Part shown: positions 25,036 through 37,112 of the stretch, in pieces
Layout: every line of letters begins with the position of its first letter
Numbering within the stretch: the first letter of the stretch is position 1
The notes under the pieces: model-generated
Seen by the model: the letters and a program-made list of their open reading frames with translations, nothing else
Told to the model about the DNA's origin: nothing
Database searches by the model: none
Translations under genes and position numbers: made by a program
NCBI GenBank assembly: GCA_963965975.1
Contig: OZ014419.1
Coordinates: 4,305,677-4,369,676, forward strand
Direction: 5' to 3'
DNA: 64,000 nucleotides
From: Xestospongia bergquistia
Lineage: Eukaryota > Porifera > Demospongiae > Haplosclerida > Petrosiidae

Positions 25036-25567
25036 AATTAAAATCAGGCTATGCTTGGTATTTGAGTGTTTGTTTACACTTTATATAATACCTACCACTA
25101 TAGTTGTAACGTGTTTGTGTTGAAATTCCTAGTGGTATTGACAGCAAAAAAAGAAAGCGTTTTCCGTCCGTACATCGGGTGTCTGAATATTGGTCACGGT
25201 AGATGCCTCCAAAGTAGTGCTAATTTTCCAGAAACAAAGTGAAAGGGAGTTATTATTGTTTGCTGTTATTATAGTGCAATGACATTCCTACCTGCTGATG
25301 GTAGCAACTGTGTAGTTGTTTCTTTCCTTGCGAGAGGAAAGTCCATGTCCGTCATTTAGAATTTTTGTCCGAACAAGGGGCAGTCCGAAAATTAGGGTTT
25401 GAAAGCGTTTATCTCTGGCACCCAGAGTTATTTCATTTCAATATCGTGGATACTATATTGCTTCTTTCAGTTCTACCTGGAAATAGTAAAAGAATGTCTG
25501 GAGGATGTACTATGTTAGTGCTAGCGCGTCCGATTGATGGGCGTGTCCAATAATTGGCCGTTTACTC
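25036..25567 (-). repeat. Right terminal inverted repeat of the outer transposon
   Basis: This matches the complement of the left end over about 530 bp, with more substitutions than the nested copy shows to the left end. For example, the site equivalent to 18378 reads TTGGAC. An ORF at 25365-25553 is a by-product of the terminal repeat and not a gene. Confidence 0.82.
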
Positions 25568-25640
25568 TATATTCAGCCTTATATTAAGAGATATATGTAC
25601 ATAATTATTTCAATACTTGTTTTAGCTATATACTTACTAA

Positions 25641-25727
25641 ATGGTTGACTCTGAGCCAGCTAGGCAGCCATGGTTGTTTATGTTTGGTGCAGCAGGTCTC
25701 GTGATACTCACGTTGTGTATAGTGTAA
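25641..25727 (+). CDS. Possible small membrane-peptide ORF or first exon
   Basis: ATG at 25641 opens 28 codons ending TAA at 25725-25727. After a polar start (MVDSEPARQPW) the peptide is a continuous hydrophobic helix (LFMFGAAGLVILTLCIV), like a one-pass membrane microprotein. GTAAGG overlaps the end, so it could instead be a first exon. I do not recognise the product and see no clear next exon in frame. It begins only 72 bp after the transposon flank. Confidence 0.25.
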   Translation: MVDSEPARQPWLFMFGAAGLVILTLCIV

Positions 25728-26745
25728 GGAATGTGTGGCTAATGTTTTTGTTGGCACGCCCATAACAATATTGCTACTAAGACAGAACATTATGTCCCCT
25801 TCATTTATTACGTGAAATATAAGTGAGAATAGCTGTTAAAATATAGCTGTATTATTTCTTAATTAACTCCATTAGATAACAAGCATTTGTACAAATTGAA
25901 ACACAGTAGTAATATTATCAGCTTATAATGGAGGTGTATGATGTCTGAATTTTTGTCCCTGATCCTCTGACTTTATTGGAACTACTGCTCAACAGTTGTT
26001 ATTAAGTGATCATCCTCTTATTATAATTGTAGATGGTATAGTTTAAAGAAAGTCAAGTTCATAGACTTACTATATCTTAGTCATTGACTACTGCACACTC
26101 TACAAAGATAACTGTAAAATATAGGCATTACAGATATATACATCAATGAAACTGATCTATAATGTTTTGATTTTTATGATGTTAATATCTTGTTATATTG
26201 ATATGACTTTATATTTATACTGTTGTAACTATTGTTCATTGGGAAGCATGCTTAATAAATCATAATTTATGTTCCTCAATTGGTCCAAATGCTTGGCAGT
26301 AACTCCACCCATTCTAACGAGTTGATGACATACTGCATCACAATGGCAGGGCTTCATATATTTGTGATTAATAAACTTATATTCAGACAGACAATGTTCA
26401 GTGTGTACTAGATAAGATATATGGAGTTATATTGTTGTTACTATAATGGCATAATATCCATGATCAACTGAGCATGCTCAGTTCAATTAGCCACACTAGT
26501 GGCGCCAAATTTGTACTAGAAATTAATAAACTTAGGCGCCATTACTTCATTTTAGCAACCAGTGTGTCTGGACTTTACTTCTGCAGGACTGTTTAGCAAG
26601 ACAGAAGAAGGAAGTGGATTCCATGCAGAAAGAAGAGGGAACTGGATTTCATACAGCCAAGTCATTTGACAGTGTTCTCTGCAGTAAATATGAGACAATG
26701 ATGTTCCTTGCTACAAGAAAAGGAAAAGACAGTAGCAACAAATAT
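25728..26745. other. Non-coding stretch
   Basis: Nothing convincing is seen. It includes an 18-bp perfect palindrome at 26466-26483 (AACTGAGCATGCTCAGTT), sharing its core with the palindrome inside the transposon ends. An open frame from a possible acceptor at 26585-26586 continues to 26799 (about 70 codons, starting DCLARQKKEVDSMQK) with no recognised homology; its end runs into the direct repeat that follows. Confidence 0.4.
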
Positions 26746-27430
26746 GGTCAGAGTAGCAGTACTCCATGTGTATTAGTATATCTAGCTTGCCCAACTTAAC
26801 TTTTAAATTCAGTGAGCTTTAGCCCTTAGTTTTAGTGCATCTGTTATCTGAAGTAAGCCTGTCATAAGTCTTTTTTAAACATAATTACTCACTAATCCTT
26901 TTCTTTGTAATATATAGACTTTAGTAACCAGTATATTTAGTACAATATAGCAAGTCTGAATAAATTTAGTCAAGTCTTTTTATTTAGTAAAAGCCTATTT
27001 ACCCCCATTGTGTCTACTTTTGTATCACTATCAGGTTGTAATGGTTAGACAATTCCTCTTCTCTTACACTTGCTGGTCAGAGTAGCAGTACTCCAGTGTG
27101 TTAGTATATCGAGCTTGCCCAACTTAACTTTTAAATTCAGTGAGCTTTAGCCCTTAGTTTTAGTGTATTTGTTATCTGAACTAAGCCTGTCATAAGTCTT
27201 TTTTAAACATAATACTCACTAGTCCTTTTCTTTGTAATATATAGACTTTACTTTAGCCCTTAGTTTTAGTGTATTTGTTATCTGAACTAAGCCTGTCATA
27301 AGTCTTTTTTAAACATAATACTCAGTAGTCCTTTTCTTTGTAATATATAGACTTTAGTAACCATTATATTTAGCACAATGTAGCAAGTCTGAATAAAACT
27401 AGTCAAGTTTTTTTATATAGTAAAAGCCTA
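26746..27430 (+). repeat. Direct duplication, about 330-bp period, plus a partial third copy
   Basis: The block beginning GGTCAGAGTAGCAGTACTCC at 26746 recurs at 27075, 329 bp later. A partial third copy from about 27251 repeats CTTTAGCCCTTAGTTTTAG and its downstream sequence to about 27430. It directly adjoins the 28-bp minisatellite and may mark its edge. Confidence 0.75.
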
Positions 27431-30400
27431 TCTAATCCCATCTAATGTGTCCTAGTTTAATTGTCCTTGCATCCTAACGTAAATGTTCCTAACGTAACAT
27501 CCTGTTTACTGTGTTATCATGTAATTGTCCCATCTACTCTGTCCTAATTTAATTGTCCTCTCTAATGTAACTATGAAACTTACAGAGTCCTATTATACTT
27601 TATCCATCTACTGTGTCCCAACTTAGTTGTTCTAACTTTTGCATCCCAATGTAACCATCTGGTCAACTGTGTCATAATTCGAACTGTCCTGTCTAGAGTG
27701 TCCAGCATAATTATAATGTCTACTGTGTCATAATGTAACTAACTGTCTTTTCTAATGTGTACTGTTGTTACTATCCCATCTAATGTGCCCTAGTGCAATT
27801 GTCCTTATCTCCTAACATAACTGTCCCATTTTCTGTGTCCAATTGTAACATCTGTCTACTGTGCTGTAATGTAATTGTCCTATCTACTGTGTCCAAACGT
27901 AACTGTCCTATCTACTATGTCATAACATAATAGTCCCATCTGCTGTATCCTGATGTAAGTTTTCATACTACCCTGTCTCAAATACTACTGTCCTGTCTAG
28001 TGTGTCCTAACATAATTATCAGGCCTACTGTGTCATATTATAACTAACTGTCTTGTCTACAGTGTTGTATTGTTACTATCCCTTCTAAAGTGTCCTAGTA
28101 GAATAGTCCCTGTGTCGTAACGCATTTACTGTGTCCTAATGAAACATCCTGTCTACTGTGTTGTAATGTAATTGTCCTATCTACTGTGTCCAAACATAAC
28201 TGTCCCATCTACTATGTCCTAACGTAATTGTCCCATCTGCTGTAACTGGATGTAAATTTCCATTTTACTGTATCCTAGCATAATTGTCTGAACTACTACG
28301 GTCCTGTCTAGTGTATCCTAACATAATTATCTGGTCTACTGTGTCATAATATAACTAACTTTCTTGTCTATCATGTCCTATTTTACTATCCTGTCTAATG
28401 TCTCCTAGTATAATTGTCCCTGTGTCCTAACGTAAATGTCCCATTTTCCTGTGTCCTAATGTAACATCCTGTCTACTCTGCTGTAAAGTGTTTGTCCTAT
28501 CTACTGTGTATCCATCTAGTATGTCTTTGTATTATTGTCTCTGTGTCCTAACATATCCATCTAGTATGTCTTTGTATTATTGTCCCTGTGTCCTAACATA
28601 ACTGTCCCATTTACTGTGCCCTAATGTAACATCCTGTCGACTGTGCTCTAATATGATTGTCCTATCACACTGTGTCCAAACATAACTGTATTGTCTACTA
28701 TGTCCTAACATAATTGTCCCATCTGTTGTATCCTGATGTAAGTTTCCATTCTACTCTGTCCTACTATAATTGTCACACCTACTACTGTCCTGTCTAATAT
28801 GTCTGAACATGATTATCTGGTCTACTGTGTCATAATGTAACTAACTGTCTTGTCTACCTTGTGCTATTGTTACTATCCCATCAAATGTGTCCTCGTATAA
28901 TTGTCCTTGTGTCCTAACGTAAATGTCGCATTTACTGTGTACTAATGTGTAACATCCTGTCTACTGTGCTGTAATCTGATTGTCATATCTACTGTACCCA
29001 AACATAACTGTCCTATCTACAATGTCCTAACATAATTGTCCCTTCTACTGTACCCTGATGTAAATTTCCATTCTACTGTGTCCGAGCATAATTGTCTCAA
29101 CTACTATCATCCTGTCTAGTGTGTTCTAACATAATTATCAGGTCTCCTGTGTCATAATATAACTAACTGTCAGTCTACAGTGTCCAATTGTTACTATCCC
29201 ATCTAATCTGTCCTGGTATAATTGTCCTAGTGTCCTAACGTAAATGTCCTATCTAATGTGTCCAAACATAACTGTCCTATCTATTATGTCCTAACATAAT
29301 TCTCCAATTTGCTGTATCCGGATATAAAATTCCATTCTACATCCTGTCTACTGTGCTCTAATGTGATTGTCGTATCTACTGTGTCCAAACGTAACTGTCT
29401 TATCAACTATGTCCAAACATAATTAAACCATGTGCTGTATCCTGACGTAAGTTTTAATTCTACTATGTCCTAGTATAATTGTCTCAACTACTACTGTCCT
29501 GTGTAGTGTGTCCTAACGCAATTATTAGGTCTACTGTGTCATTATATAACTAACTGTCTTGTCTGCTGTGTCCTATTGTTACTATCTCATCTAATGTGTC
29601 TTAGTAGAATTGTCCCTGTGTCCTAACGTAACATAATTGTCTCTGTGTCCTAACGTAAATGTTCCATTTACTGTGTCCTAATGTAACATCCTGTCTATTG
29701 TGCTGTAATGTCATTGTGTTGTCTGCTGTACCCAACCATAACTGTCCCATCTACTCTGTCATAACATATTTGTCCCATCTGTTGGTTCCGGATGTTAGTT
29801 TCAATTCTACTATGTCCTAGTATAATTGTCTCAACTACTACTGTCCTGTGTAGTGTGTCCTAACGCAATTATCAGGTCTACTGTGTCATAATATAAAAAA
29901 CTGTCTTGTCTGCTGTGTCCGATTGTTACTATCCCATCTAATGTGTCCTAGTAGAATTGTCCCTGTGTCCTAACGTAAATTTACCATTTACTCTGTCCTA
30001 ATGTAATTGTCCTTTCTTCAGTCTCCAACAAGCGTATCTGTGCCATCTATTATGTTCTAACATAATTGTCCCATCTGCTGTATCTGCATGTAAGTTTCCA
30101 TTCTACTGTGTCCTAGCATAATTGTCTCAACTACTACTGTCCTGTGTAGTGTGTCCTAATATAATTATCAGGTCTACAGTGTCATAATGTAACATCCTAT
30201 CTACTGTATTGTCATGTAATTGTCCCATCTACTCTGTCCTAATTTAATTGTCCTCTCAATTGTGTCTAATGTAACTATGCAACTTATAGAGTCCTAGTAT
30301 ACTTTACCCATCTACTGTGTCCCAACCTAGTTGTTCTAACTACTGCGTCCCAATGTAACCATCTGGTCAACTGTGTTGTAATTCTAACTGTCCTGTCTAG

Positions 30401-33125
30401 AGTGTCCTAACATAATTATAAGGTCTACTGTGTCATAATGTAACTAACTGTCTTTTCTAATGTGTACTATTGTTACTTTCCCATCTAATGTTCTAGTGTA
30501 ATTGTCCCTGTCTCCTAACATAACTGTCCCATTCAGTGTATCCTAATGTAACATCCTGTCTACTGTGCTGTAATGTAATTGTCCTATCTACTGTGTCCAA
30601 ACGTAATTGTCCTATCTAGTATGTCCTAACATAACTATCCCATCTGCTGTACTGTGATGTAAGTTTCCATTCTACCCTGTCCTAGTATAATTGTCTCAAA
30701 TACTACTGTCCTGTCTAGTGTGTCCTAACATAATTATCAGGCCTACTGTGTCATAATATAACTAACTGTCTTGTCTACAGTGTCCTAATTTTACTATCCC
30801 ATCTAATGTGTCCTAGTACAATTGTCCCTGCATGTGTCCTAGTAGAATAGTACCTGTGTAGTATTGTAAATGTCCCATTTACTGTGTCCTAAAGTAACAT
30901 CCTGTCTACTGAGTTATAATGTTATTGTCCTATCTACTGTGTCCAAACATAACTATACCATCTACTATGTCTTAGCATAATTGTCTCATCTGCTGGCTCT
31001 GGATGTAAGTTTCCATTCCACTGTGTCCTTGTATAATTGTCTCAAATACTACTGTCCTGTCTAGTATGTCCTAACATAATTATCAGGTATACTGCGTCAT
31101 AACATAGCTAACTGTCTTGTCTACGGTCTCCTATTGGTACTATCCCATGTAATGTGTCCTAGTAGAATTGTCCTTGTGTCCTTATGTAAATGTCCATTTA
31201 CTGTGTCCCAATGTAACATTCTGTCAACTGTGTTGTAACGTAATTGTCCTAATTACTGTGTCCAACTGTAACTGTCCTATCTAATAAGTCCTAACATAAT
31301 TATCCCATCTGCTGTATTCTGACATAAGTTTCCATTCTACTGCGTCTTAGCATAATTGTCTCAACCACTTCTGTTATGTGTAGTGTACCCAAACATAATT
31401 ATAAGGTCTACTGTGTCATAATATAACTAACTGTCTTGTATACCTTGTCCGATTCCTACTATCCATCTAGTATGTCTTTGTATTATTGTCCCTGTGTCCT
31501 AACATAAATGTCCCATTTACTGTGTGCTAATGTAACATCCTGTCTACTGTGTTGTAATGTTATTGTCCTATCTACTTTGTCCAAATGTATCTCTGCCATC
31601 TACTATGTTCTAACATAATTGTCCCATCTGCTGTATCCACATGTAATTTTCCACTCTTCTGGGTCCTAGCATAATTGTCTCAATTACTACTGTCCTGTGT
31701 AGTGTTTCCTAATATAATTATGAGGTCTACTGTGTCATAATGTAACTAAATGTATTGTCTACTTTGTACTATTGTTACTATCCTATCTAATGTGTCCTAA
31801 TATAATTGTCCCTTTGTCCTAATGTAAATGTCGCATTTACTGTGTCCTAATGTAACATCCTGTCTACTGTGCTCTAATGTGATTGTCATATCTACTGTGT
31901 CCAAACGTAACTGTCTTATCAACTATGTCCAAACATAATTGAACCATGTGCTGTATCCTGACATAAGTTTCCATTCTACTGTGTCCTAGCATAATTGTCG
32001 CAACTACTACTGTCCTGTGTAGTGTGTCCTAACATAATTATCAGGTCTACTGCATCATAATATAACTAACTGTCTTGTCTACAGTGTCCTATTATTACTG
32101 TCCCATCTAATACGTCCTAGTAGAATTGTCCCTAACATAAATGTCCATTTACTGTGTCTCAATGTAATATTCTGTCTACTGTGTTGTAATGTAATAATTG
32201 TCCTATCTACAGTGTCAAAGCGTAACTCTCCCATCTACTATGTCCTAACATAATTGTCTCATCTGCTGTATCCGGATATAAGTTTCCACTCTTCTGTGTC
32301 CTAGCATAATTGTCTCAACTACTACTGTCCTGTTTAATGTGTCCTAACATAACTATGAGGTCTACTGTGTCATAATATAACTAACTGTCTTGTGTACAGT
32401 GTCCTAATTTTACTATCCCATCTAATGTGTCCTAGTACAATTGTCCCTGCATCTTAACGTAAATGTCCCATTTACTGTGTCCTAATGTAACGTTCTGTCT
32501 ACTGTGTTGTCATGTAATTGTCCCATCTACTGTGTCCTAATTTAATTGTTTAGTCAATTGTGTCTAATGTAACTATGCAACTTACAGTGTCCTAGTTTGA
32601 TTATCTCATGTACTGTGTCCAAACCTAGTTGTTCTAACTACTGTGTCCCAATGTAACCATCTGGTCTACTGTTTCCATTTATTGTGTCCTAATGTAACAT
32701 CCTGTCTACTGTGCTCTAATGTGATTGTCCTATCTACTGTGTCCTATCAATTGTGTCCCTATGTAATTGACCCGTCTGTTATGTCCTAATGTGACTCTTG
32801 TCTACTGTGTTCTAATGTACCTGTCTCATCTAATGTATTCTAATGTAATCGTCCCTTCAATTCTGTCCTAACATAATTGTCTGATCTACCTATCAGTTCT
32901 GTCTAATGTGTCCTAATGTAATTGTTCCATCTGCTGTGACCTAATGTAACTTGTCTATGGTATGTTAGTTTAACTGTCCTGTCTATTTGTCATAATGTAA
33001 TTGTTCCTTCTAAATTGTGCTAATGTAATTTTCTTGTCTAGCTTGTCCTAATGTGACTGTCCTGTCTGTTGTTTTCTAATGTAGCTGTCCTCTTTACTGT
33101 GTCTTATGTAACCATCCTGTCTATT
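27430..33125 (+). repeat. 28-bp minisatellite array A, with higher-order period
   Basis: About 5.7 kb are built from a degenerate 28-bp unit close to TCTACTGTGTCCTAATGTAA plus CTGTCCCA. Monomers differ in an ordered way. A marker variant with CATCTGCTGTATC recurs at about 30630, 30985, 31304, 31623, 31943 and 32260, mostly 317-320 bp apart, so the array also has a higher-order unit of roughly 11-12 monomers. Earlier spacing (27.9-30.1 kb) is less regular. No open frame of note is present. Confidence 0.88.
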
Positions 33126-33642
33126 CAAACTTGTTGTATTGTACTAAATCTACTGGTTCATTATTGTTAGCTAGAAATGTTAATGTTATTACATGGACTT
33201 TTTATTATGCATGAATATTTAGCCTTTTTTGATTGTAATTTTTATGAGTTCTAAGCATGATGTTATTAACTGTTTACTTATTAAGTACATGATCATTGTT
33301 TGTTACTGTGCTTTCTTTTAATGTTATATATATATTATAGTCATACCAAACTGGTTGTGAGTTGTGTATATAACATTCTAACCATTGTTAGCCAACATTA
33401 TATATTCCGTTATGTAGTTAGATTTTTATCTTCTAAGATGATCTGGTCATGTTCATTTAACTGTTACCTTGTAAGTTTGATATAATAATTGTACATGCAA
33501 TAATTATTATATTACTGATGATCTCTTAGCTACATAATTTAATATATACAGCCACTACAATATAATGGTGAGTTATATATAATTTTCTAACATAATAATC
33601 ACTGTTATTTTTACATATATACACATATATAGAAAGAAAAAA
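33126..33642. other. Unique AT-rich spacer, possible 5' region of a small gene
   Basis: No coding sequence is recognised. A possible non-coding first exon ends at ATATAATG before GTGAGT near 33567, with a matching acceptor at 33631-33632 just upstream of the ATG at 33643. Confidence 0.35.
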
Positions 33643-34454
33643 ATGGCTACTGGTAAGTTATACCTGATAACAGGTATTAGTGTATAATAGAGTTATAATC
33701 CTTTAGGAACATATATTGAAGATGATGTTCCTTTTAATGGTGAGTTAGGACAAATAATGTATTTGTTTCTTTTCTATGGTTGCTGCTCTATATCACAGAT
33801 TATCTATCTGCTGGGGTCTCTCAGTCTCACCAACATCTTGTAAGGTATATCTATCACTTAATGATATTGAATTATGATATAATTCTCTGATAACTGTTGT
33901 GAAATAATTTTTTACACTCTCTACAGTGATGTTGGTACTTTGTTTCTACAACAAACATAGTGATCTGGGAAGTAACGAAATTTAGTCAAGAGTAACTTTA
34001 ATCACAAATATATGTATATGCATGTCTTAACTAAGAAGCCTTTAACTTAGCTTTTCTAGAGCATATTAATTTTACTTGAGTTGGTACATACATTGATATA
34101 ATATATATTTTTTGCATGCCTAGAATATGCACTGAGCCTTAAAGTACACGTATAATATGACATGTCTTAGCATTCCTTTTAATAGCATAGAGTATAGGTC
34201 TACTGCATGAACTTGTTTTTATAGCTCATTCAAGAATTAAATGTTACAACCTACTATACCCTTATAGCATCCTCTATGTAAAATGTATAACAGTATTTAG
34301 CCAATATCTTCTTTTCAATTATTACAGTAGAGCCAGTCAGCTGTCTAGAGTACTAGAATATCTTCCATCTCTAGTAGTTTTTGGATTAATTTTTGTAACC
34401 AGTACATTCCATCTTGTAGTCATTAGTAGTCCTCTCTACTGTGTCTTAATATGA
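33643..34454 (+). CDS. Candidate four-exon gene for a ~71-residue tail-anchored protein, unrecognised
   Basis: Exons 33643-33652, 33707-33739, 33799-33844 and 34328-34454 are joined by GT-AG introns with consistent phases and total 216 bp including TGA. The predicted product begins MATGTYIEDDVPFNDYLSAG. It ends in a hydrophobic run (YLPSLVVFGLIFVTSTF then HLVVISS) that could be a C-terminal membrane anchor. An alternative last exon at 33927-33960 has the same phase and stops after GTLFLQQT, giving a shorter soluble form of about 40 residues. The final codons and stop of the long form already lie in the edge of minisatellite array B. I do not recognise the family. The case rests on splice signals and phase only. 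Confidence 0.4.
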
Positions 34455-36828
34455 TTATCCTATATACTGTCTTCTAATGTAACTGTCCTATCTATTGCGT
34501 TCTAATGTGACTGTCTATCAACTGTGTCCTAATATAACTGTCCCATCTACTATGTTCTAATGCAACTGTCCTGTCTACTGTGTCCTAATATAATTGTTCT
34601 GTCTACTGTGTCCTAATGTAACAGTGCTATCTACTGTGTACTTATGTAACTGTCCCATCTACTGTGTTCTAATATAACTGTCCCATCTACTGCGTTGTAA
34701 TGTAACGGTCCCATCTACTGTGTTGTAATATAACTGTCCCATCTACTGTGTTCTAATGTATTTGTCCCATCTACTGTGTCCTAATGTAGCGCTCCTATTT
34801 ATTTTGTAACTGTTCTATCTACTGTGTCCTATTGTAACTGCCCCATCTACTGTGTTATAATGTAACACTTCTGTCTCATGTGCCCTAATTTAACTATCCT
34901 ATCTGTTGTGTCCTATAGTAACTGTCCCATCTACTGTGTTCTAATATAACTCTCCATTCTATTGTGTCCTAATGTAACTGTCCCATCTACTGTGTCCTAA
35001 CGTAATCGTCCTATCTACTGTATTCTAACATAACAGTATTATCAACTGTGTTCTGACGTTAACTATCTAATCTACTGTGTCCTAATGTAGCCCACTACTG
35101 TGTCCTAAGTTAACTGTCTTATCCATTGTGTCCTATAGTAACTGTCCCATCTACTGTCCCATCTACTGTGTTCCAGTCTATTGTATCCTAATGTAACTAA
35201 CTGTCCCATCTACTGTGTCCTAACGTAATTGTCCCATCTACTGTTAACTATCCAATCTAATGTGTTCTAATGAGACTGTCCAACTACACTGTCCTAAAGT
35301 AACTGTCTTATCTATTGTGTCCTTTAGTAACTGTTCCATCTACTATCTTCTAATATAACTCTCCATTCTGTTGTGTCCTGATGTAACTGTCCGTCCACTG
35401 TGTCCTATTGTAATTGTCCCATCTACTGTATTCTAACATAACTGTCTCATCTACTGTGTTCTAATGTAACTATCCTATCTATGGTGTCCTAATGTGACTG
35501 TCCAACTTCTGTGTCCTAAGGTAACTGTCCTATCTATTTTGTCCTGACCTAATTGTCCCATCTACTGTATTCTAACATAACTGTCTCATCTACTGTGTTC
35601 TAATTTAACTATCCAATCTACTGTGTCCTAATGTGACTGTCCAACTACTGTGTCCTAAAGTGACTGTCCTATCTATTGTGTTCTATAGTAACTTTTCCAT
35701 TTACTGTGTTCTAATATAACTCTCCGGTCTATTGTGTCCTAATGTAACTGTCCCACCTACTGTGTCCTAACATAATTGTCTCATCTACTGTATTCTAACA
35801 TAATTGTCTCATCTACTGTATCTTAATGTAACTATCCAATCTACTGTGTCCTAATGTGACTGTCCAACTACTGTGTCCTAAGGTAACTGTCCTATCTATT
35901 GTGTCCTATAGTAACTGTCCCATCTACTGTGTCCTAACGTAATTGTCCCATCTACTGTATTGTAACATAATTGTCTAATCTACTGTATTCTAATGTAACT
36001 ATCCAATCTACTGTGTCCTAATGTGACTGTCCAACTACTGTGTCCTAAGGTAACTGTCCTATCTATTATGTCCTATAGTAACTGTCCCATCTATTGTGTT
36101 CTAGTATAACTCTCCGGTCTATTGTGTCCTAATGTAACTGTCCCTTGTACTGTGTCCTAACATAATTGTCCCATCTACTGTATTCTAAAACAACTGTCCC
36201 ATCTACTGTATTTAATGTAATGTGCCATCTAATGTGTCCTAATGTAACTGTCCTCTCTTCTGTGTCCAAATGTAACTGTGCTATATACTATGTTTTAATG
36301 TAACTGTCCCATCTGCAGTGTTCTAACGTAACTGTTCCATCTACTGTGTTCTAATGTAACAGTCCGATCTATTGCATTCTAATGTAACCATACAATCTAC
36401 TGTATCCTAATCTAATGTGTCCTAAAGTAATTGTCCCATCTACTGTGTTCTAATGTAACCATCCAATCTACTCTGTCCTAATGTAACTTTCCATCTACTG
36501 TGTTCAAATGTAGCCGTCCTATCTACTATGTCCTAATCTGTCTGTTTTAATGTGTCTTAAAGTAATTTTCCCATTTACTGTGTTCTAATGTAACTATTCT
36601 ATCTACTGTGTTCTAAAGTTACTGTCCTGTCTACTATGTGCTAATGTAACTGTCCCATCTACTTTGTCTTAATGTAACTGTCCCATCTACTGTGTCCTAA
36701 TGTAACTGTCTTATCTACTGTGGCCTGAAGTAATTGTTCCATCTACTGTGTTCTAATGTAACAGTCCTCTCAACTGTTTTGTAATGTCACTGTCCTGTCT
36801 CCTGTGTCCTAATGTAATTATTTTGAGT
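34430..36828 (+). repeat. 28-bp minisatellite array B
   Basis: About 2.4 kb hold the same 28-bp family as array A, here closer to the consensus and more homogeneous, especially 34600-34800. The marker TGTCCAACTACTGTGTCCTAA recurs irregularly in 35.3-36.1 kb, pointing to a separate local higher-order structure. The two arrays flank about 1.3 kb of unique DNA. Confidence 0.88.
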
Positions 36829-37112
36829 ATGTTAGGCCATTAAAAGATGTATTTTGAGCATATTAGGCTATTGAAAGATGTCTTTTGAGCATATTAGGCT
36901 ATTGAAAGATGTCTTTTGAGCATATTAGGCTATTGAAAGATGTCTTTTGAGCATATTAGGCCATTAAGATGTATTTTGAGCATATTAGGCTATTGAAAGA
37001 TGTCTTTTGAGCATATTAGGCTATTGAAAGATGTCTTTTGAGCATATTAGGCTATTGAAAGATGTCTTTTGAGCATATTAGGCCATTAAAAGATGTACTT
37101 TGAGCATATTAG
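36829..37112 (+). repeat. 31-bp tandem repeat, about 9 copies
   Basis: The unit TTTTGAGCATATTAGGCTAT plus TGAAAGATGTC repeats head to tail. Most inner copies are identical, and variants with GGCCATTAAAAGATGTA occur at both ends and in the middle. It abuts array B but is unrelated in sequence. Confidence 0.88.

Larger units (their letters stand above)
18360..25567 (+). mobile_element. pogo/Tigger-like DNA transposon with long terminal inverted repeats
   Basis: The element begins GAGTAAACGGCC at 18360 and ends with the inverted complement at 25567. A TA dinucleotide flanks each side (18358-18359 and 25568-25569), the target duplication expected for the Tc1/mariner-pogo superfamily. The inverted ends are about 530 bp, very long for this group. 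Inside is a transposase frame with an N-terminal helix-turn-helix, a DDE core, a tandem mini-exon chain and a PHD-like finger. A second copy is nested in reverse orientation at 22104-24508. The transposase carries stops and frame changes, so this copy is not autonomous as read. Confidence 0.85.

Noticed and set aside
25365..25553. 62-codon ORF MSEQGAVRKLGFESV...
   Set aside because: It lies wholly within the transposon terminal inverted repeat and is not kept in the equivalent sequence of the other ends.
27430..36828. CRISPR-like array (short repeats with variable spacers)
   Set aside because: There are no constant repeats with unique spacers; the whole sequence is a diverged 28-bp head-to-tail satellite in eukaryotic DNA.
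36829..37112. TTAGGC-containing repeats as telomeric sequence
   Set aside because: The hexamer occurs once per 31-bp unit, not in tandem, so this is an ordinary minisatellite.
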